Source: Kalmusia sp. IMI 367209
Lineage: Eukaryota > Ascomycota > Dothideomycetes > Pleosporales > Didymosphaeriaceae
Length of the DNA stretch: 64,000 nt
NCBI GenBank assembly: GCA_027946365.1
Contig: JAPEUQ010000008.1
Coordinates: 434,001-498,000 of the forward strand
Direction of reading: 5' to 3'
Shown here piece by piece: positions 59,726 to 64,000 of the stretch (position 1 is its first letter; the number at the start of each line of letters is the position of its first letter). Position numbers and translations under genes: made by a program. Under the pieces are notes generated by a model, which ran no database searches, was not told the DNA's origin, and saw only the letters and a list, made by a program, of their open reading frames with translations.

Positions 59726-61431
59726 TCATCCAGCATGGCTCTTCCCCAGCCTCTCCCTGACAAGCCTCACCACTCCCGGGCCCGCACCCCCCACGCTAAC
59801 CAAGCATATTACGATTCCACAGCTCACTCCCAGCAAATGGCTAATGCGACATCCGTACAAATAACTGCCTAGCACCATGTCCAGCTCCCCGCCCTTAAAT
59901 AAAGTCCTGATCTGTGTCGCCCCCGCATTCACAACAGCATGCGGATCCAGATTCGGCAGACTGTGCTTCAAATGCGCAACAAGGCCCTGCGTGAACGCTG
60001 CTTCACCGCTCGCAACGAACAGCGTGGCGCCGATGTTCTCGATGAAGAGAGAGAGGGAGGTCACAGACGGAATATCGTCGCGGGTAACGAGTGCTTGGTT
60101 GTAGATCATGGGAATCTGGAGCGCCAAACCAATGCCCATGCCCGTAAGGAGCTCAAAACCGATCCACGTACGCGTCGATGCTTGCGAGTTGACGGAGTAT
60201 ATGCTAGCTGAGCCGGCAGTTGCGAGTAGGGCTCCGACGAGCAGGAACGGCTTGTAGTGGCGCCACCACGTTAATGCGCCATTTGCTACCGCCGTGAAGA
60301 TAGAAACGCCTAAGATGAGGGGGATGAGGCGGACGCCGCTTTGCGAGGCAGATGTCGCGTCGACGGACTGGAATTGCACGGGGAGCGTGAATTGAAGGGG
60401 GAAGAAGACGCCAGCCAGGAAGAAGACGTAGATGAGATTGAGAGCAATATCGGGTCTGCGGAGGAGGTGGGCGTGCAGCATGGCTTTGTCGCCCATCTTC
60501 CATTCGTTGAGAACAAAAGCGATGAAGCTCAGGACACTGCCGACCAGGCTGCATATCACGCGGGGAGAGCTCCATGGACGGGTGCCAGAGTAGTGCATAC
60601 CTAGCACAAAGCAGGTCAGGAAAGAGGTGACTAGAGCGCCGCCTCCAAGGTCTAGGCCGATGATGCGTTGGCGGAGTGTCGTTTCTCTAGGGACGAGAGG
60701 GGAGCGGAAGGTCAATGTCATCATGATTGCTGCTAGAGCACCGATGGGTAGACTGATCCTACGGAAGATTAGCAGCACATTCTCTCTCCAGCATCATTCG
60801 TGTTAAAAGATGCCACGTACCAAAAGCACCATCTCCAGCCCACCGAATCTGTCAAGCCACCACCAAGCAGCGGCCCCGCTACGCTGGAGATCCCAAACGT
60901 AGCACTCACGACACCCATGTACGCCGCCCTATACTCATCGCTCACACTCACTGCAATAATGATAAATGCGCCCGTCATGACACCCCCGCCACCCACTCCT
61001 GCAACCACTCTCCCCAAAATCAGGGCCTCGCTACTCTGCGCAGCGCCACATATTACATTCCCGATTTCGAAAATGAGAACTGTGAGGAGGAAGACAGATT
61101 TTAGGGAGAAATATTGATATGCTTTTCCCCATACGAGCTTGAAAGCCGAGTTCGTCACGCTGTACGCCGATCCGTACCACGCGATATTTGCGATGGAACC
61201 GAATTCGGTTGTGATGGCTGGGATAGCAGTGGCGATGATAGACATGTCAAGAGCTGCGAGCAGGATACTGAGCATGAGAGCGATTGTGAGAAGGATCAGC
61301 CGAACACCCTTTGGGTGTTGCTGCGGTGGCTCTGGGGTAGGTGTCGCATGTGAGTCATCCTTTTGAGCGGGTTGGGCCGCTACAGGTACCTCATGTACGG
61401 CGTTGCGAGTTTCCAGCTCAATGACGTCCAT
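59726..61431 (-). CDS. MFS multidrug/toxin efflux transporter (DHA2, 14-TM type)
   Basis: Exons 61431..60821 and 60758..59726 on the minus strand encode 547 residues across a 62-bp intron. A hydrophilic N-terminus leads to about 14 membrane helices. Motifs: LDMSIIATAIPAIT (motif D1, LDxTIVNVALP-like), WYGSAYSVTNSAF, LIFEIGNVICGAA, the motif A-like ALILGRVVAGVGGGGV, and motif C in SSVAGPLLGGGLTD, then WRWCFW-ISLPIGALA joined by the intron, where NLPIG is usual. This is the drug:H+ antiporter-2 family that includes aflatoxin-cluster AflT and other plasma-membrane exporters of secondary metabolites. The start at 61431 follows MDVIELETRN. It is far (about 48 kb) from the peptide locus, so no link is claimed. 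Confidence 0.9.
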
Positions 61432-62534
61432 TACGAAGGAATTAGGAGAAATCAAGTCGATAGTGACCAAAACTTAGCTGGAGTGTCGTCGCCTGGTTAT
61501 ATATGTGGATCGGTATGTGATCGTAAGGCGTGTCATGCCAAGGATTGAATGGAATAGGAAGGTTGTTATTTAAATGCGGTTAGATCATTGCCTATTTGTC
61601 GCTAACCACCGAGGCACGGCTCGCTGTTTAATGCCACCGCAAAAGTTCGGGAACTAACGTCTAATTCGTTAAAGTCTCCAGGAATACTAGCAGCGAAAGC
61701 TCTCACACACAGAAGTCTGGCAATTGATTCACAGACACCACTAAATACATGTCATGTATATTCGCTCATAATACTGGGTATTACACAAAACCGAAAGGCA
61801 ATTCCGAAACGGTTACCACCCTCTTCGCCGTACTCATCGACAATTGTGTAGACCAGATAGATCATATTTAAGTTTGATTGTTTAGATACATACGGAAAAC
61901 GTCAGAAGCGTTGTACCTTTCGTAATGGAAAGGTCGCAGTGCTTGATATGTGACCGCTGAAGATCTCATCTTAAGCGTTTGAAGGACCAAGTTTCTAGTC
62001 AGAAGCTTGCAAGATCATTTCGTAAGAGACATTCAGACTCAAATTTCACAATTTGGAAGCCTGAAAATCTTCTTGCTGTCTTTGGAGCTCTATCGTAAGC
62101 TAGTCGCTTCTCCGCTAAACGACGCATCGTTGTCACCAACTTCTTTTTGGCTACAGCTCGATCCAGATTATACAACTAGATGCAACCATCTCAGCTACGG
62201 CTTCCTCTAGAAAGATATAACGTGTGATTTCAGTTTCTATGTAGGTTCCTCTGAGCAGCATGCATAATACTCTTTCGGCGAGGAATGGTCATAAGCAGAC
62301 AAAGATTATCTCCGTGTATATACAACTAACTATCCTTAACTTAAAACTGTGAGTGTTTCGTTCGTGACAGAGTTCTTGTTATGTACTAAGATAAGTACCA
62401 GTAACACATGAGATTAATAATAGGTTAGGAGTAATGAGTTGTAGGTAAGCATTAGACGAGCCATGGGCGGTACCGGACTGGACATACCTATGGGAGTCCG
62501 TACCACTATGCCCGTAATGGTTATGGCTCGGGAA
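61432..62534. other. Intergenic region, 1.1 kb
   Basis: AT-rich, with no supported gene. It holds the MFS promoter on the left and the HET gene 3' flank on the right. Confidence 0.45.
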
Positions 62535-64000
62535 CTATTGAATTGATACAACTATGTCAGAACTATTGAGGGCAATCCTGTCCTCTCTCAAGAGTGCAAC
62601 TCCAACTCTTTCGTACTTGTCCATCTCTTTCGTCGCAACTGCTTGCAGTACTAGCACATAGCACAATAATTGGTCCTTGGGCGTGGAGTCCTTGCTTTTC
62701 CCAACAATAACGCATTTGAGAGGTCTCCTGAAGTTGTGTTCGGGCTCGTCGAAGATGACGTCCGTGGTTTCTGTGTTGGCAAAGTCATGGATTGGAGCAC
62801 TGATTTTTGCATGTGTAGCTAAATCGGCGTTTTCTGACGCATTTAGTTGTGCGAACGGCGAACTCACATCCTTAGCCCAGTCAACCTTTCCACCTGGTGC
62901 GTCCATGTAGTCAATGCCGCCTTCGTATGCCATCCATGACCATGAAGGAATAACGTCACCGCGAAACATCGTTATTTTCTTCAACATAGTACCGGAACGC
63001 TTCCAGAGGAGGCATCGATGAAAGTATGGTATGTCGAAAACGCCGTACGCACCCTTGGTGTCAAGTGATTGGATGATTCGTCTCTCCAGGCCACGAATAG
63101 CAATGGGACGATCCGCGCAGAAAGTCAGAGCTAATTTGGAGTATTTGGAGTACAAATCCTGAAAGAATTCGATCTTCATGCCTTTTACGTCCGACTCAAC
63201 TGAGCGTGGGAAGTCTGCATCGCCTAGAAAAGACGCCCTGCGACTAGAAAAATGTCAGCAGATGTGTACAGTAGCTTTTGTTGTTTGACATACTTCTTCA
63301 TCTTGGTGAGCGTCTCGCACCTTACCCCACCTCCACATTCCCAATAACATTGAGTCTCTGTAAAGTGGATAGTCCTTCGCGATAAAGCTCTTTCCTGTAG
63401 CACCCATCCTCGTTTATTTAGATCCGCCTGATCGACATCTTGGTAAAAGCTATCAATCGCTTCGCATACAAAGTACGAGCTGTCTCTCTTAGCCATCTTT
63501 ACTGACTGTCTCTCGGGGCGTGTTTTGAGAAACCCGTCATTGGTTCCACTTGCGCAGGTAGCTGCGATGGTAACGTAGGCAGAGGAAAAGACTTGCTCCA
63601 TGAGTCTCGATTCGTGGTCCCAATCTTCGGGGTCATCTTGAACGATGCAGAGAGAATCGATCCAAAGATATCTTATGTCCATCTTTCTCGATATTTTCAC
63701 CGCTTGTTCAAACGTCTTAGGAAGATCAGCGACCTGGATTGCTTCCTTGTAAGTGGCGAGGTTGCTTTTGAGGGTGCGAAACAGAGTATTTGTGGTTGGC
63801 GAACCCCAGCGATGCGATAGCGCCAGGTACTTGGCAGCCGTGGCATGCTCTCTATCAATGCAGATGAGTCGTACAGCGCTCGAATGCTCATCTCCAACAT
63901 CTATAACTCTAGTTGGAAGGAAAGAGGTGTTCCTTGGTATGCAGCTATGGCTTCGATCGCAGCTACGAATCCATTCACGAATGGTGTTGATGTTGAACTG
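62535..64000 (-). CDS. HET-domain (heterokaryon incompatibility) protein, 5' partial
   Basis: The gene runs off the right edge. Exon >64000..63294 and exon 63243..62535 join across a 50-bp intron. HET-domain blocks are all present in order: LPTRVIDVG, KYLALSHRWG (the AxSYxWG-type motif 1), LPKTFEQAVKISRKMDIRYLWIDSLCIVQDD (motif 2, split here only in description), VTIAATCASGTNDGFL, and the GWVLQERALSRRTIHF motif (RGWxxQExxLS). After the intron comes the variable C-terminal part with a Trp-rich PSWSWMAYEGG. HET proteins trigger programmed cell death after fusion of genetically different hyphae, often with partner genes. The missing 5' end hides any N-terminal additions. No break was seen within the window. 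Confidence 0.9.

Noticed and set aside
59726..61431. MFS exporter as part of the peptide locus
   Set aside because: It is about 48 kb away with a housekeeping block in between.
1..64000. CRISPR arrays, bacterial operons, insertion sequences
   Set aside because: Intron-rich fungal genes throughout; no regular spaced repeats or transposase seen. tRNA genes were not found by eye, but a covariance search would be needed to exclude them.

Overview
This is a 64 kb stretch of nuclear DNA from a filamentous ascomycete (Pezizomycotina). Most genes are broken by short introns of about 45-90 bp with GT...AG borders and CTRAC-like branch sites, and a minority of introns reach 126-202 bp. Gene content fits the group: a HET-domain gene, a Zn(II)2Cys6 regulator, a fungal rhodopsin-like membrane protein, a UstYa-type (DUF3328) oxidase and a GH5 cellulase. 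A Dothideomycete is my guess, but the sequence alone does not fix the class.

Layout. 1-2.9 kb: 3' part of a Sec7/PH Arf-GEF gene. 3.8-4.9 kb: a classical SDR. 5.3-15 kb: an accessory segment with a flavin monooxygenase, a rhodopsin-like membrane protein, a UstYa-family protein, a tiny secreted protein with two copies of a Cys-containing 16-residue repeat, and a coiled-coil orphan, followed by about 2 kb with no convincing gene. 15.3-23.5 kb: GH5 glycosidase, F-box protein, glutathione transferase, Zn2Cys6 regulator, second SDR. 24.5-29.4 kb: PPN2-like metallophosphatase, Ras-like GTPase, zinc-finger protein. 30.4-53 kb is a housekeeping block: midasin (MDN1, 14.7 kb), mitochondrial ribosomal protein bL12m, CTD-kinase subunit CTK3, pyrroline-5-carboxylate reductase, and a RING/RD-rich protein. 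53.3-64 kb is accessory again: HSL-type alpha/beta hydrolase, a decayed protein-kinase gene, a 14-TM-type MFS exporter, and a HET gene running off the right edge.

Most notable: the UstYa-like gene (9776-10749) and the small repeat-containing secreted protein (11688-12023) lie 0.94 kb apart and are transcribed divergently. UstYa-family proteins are the cyclising oxidases of fungal ribosomal peptides (ustiloxin, phomopsin, victorin types), so the pair looks like an undescribed RiPP locus. The precursor repeats differ at many silent codon positions while 12 of 16 residues are kept, which points to selection on the peptide. It lacks the usual Lys-Arg Kex2 sites.

Caution: MDN1, CTK3, the SDR at 22.5 kb and the rhodopsin-like gene each need a one-base correction to read through, in or near short homopolymers in three of the four. 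Because MDN1 is essential in yeast and CTK3 is conserved, assembly error is the simplest explanation, and apparent single-indel breaks here should not be read as pseudogenes without resequencing.
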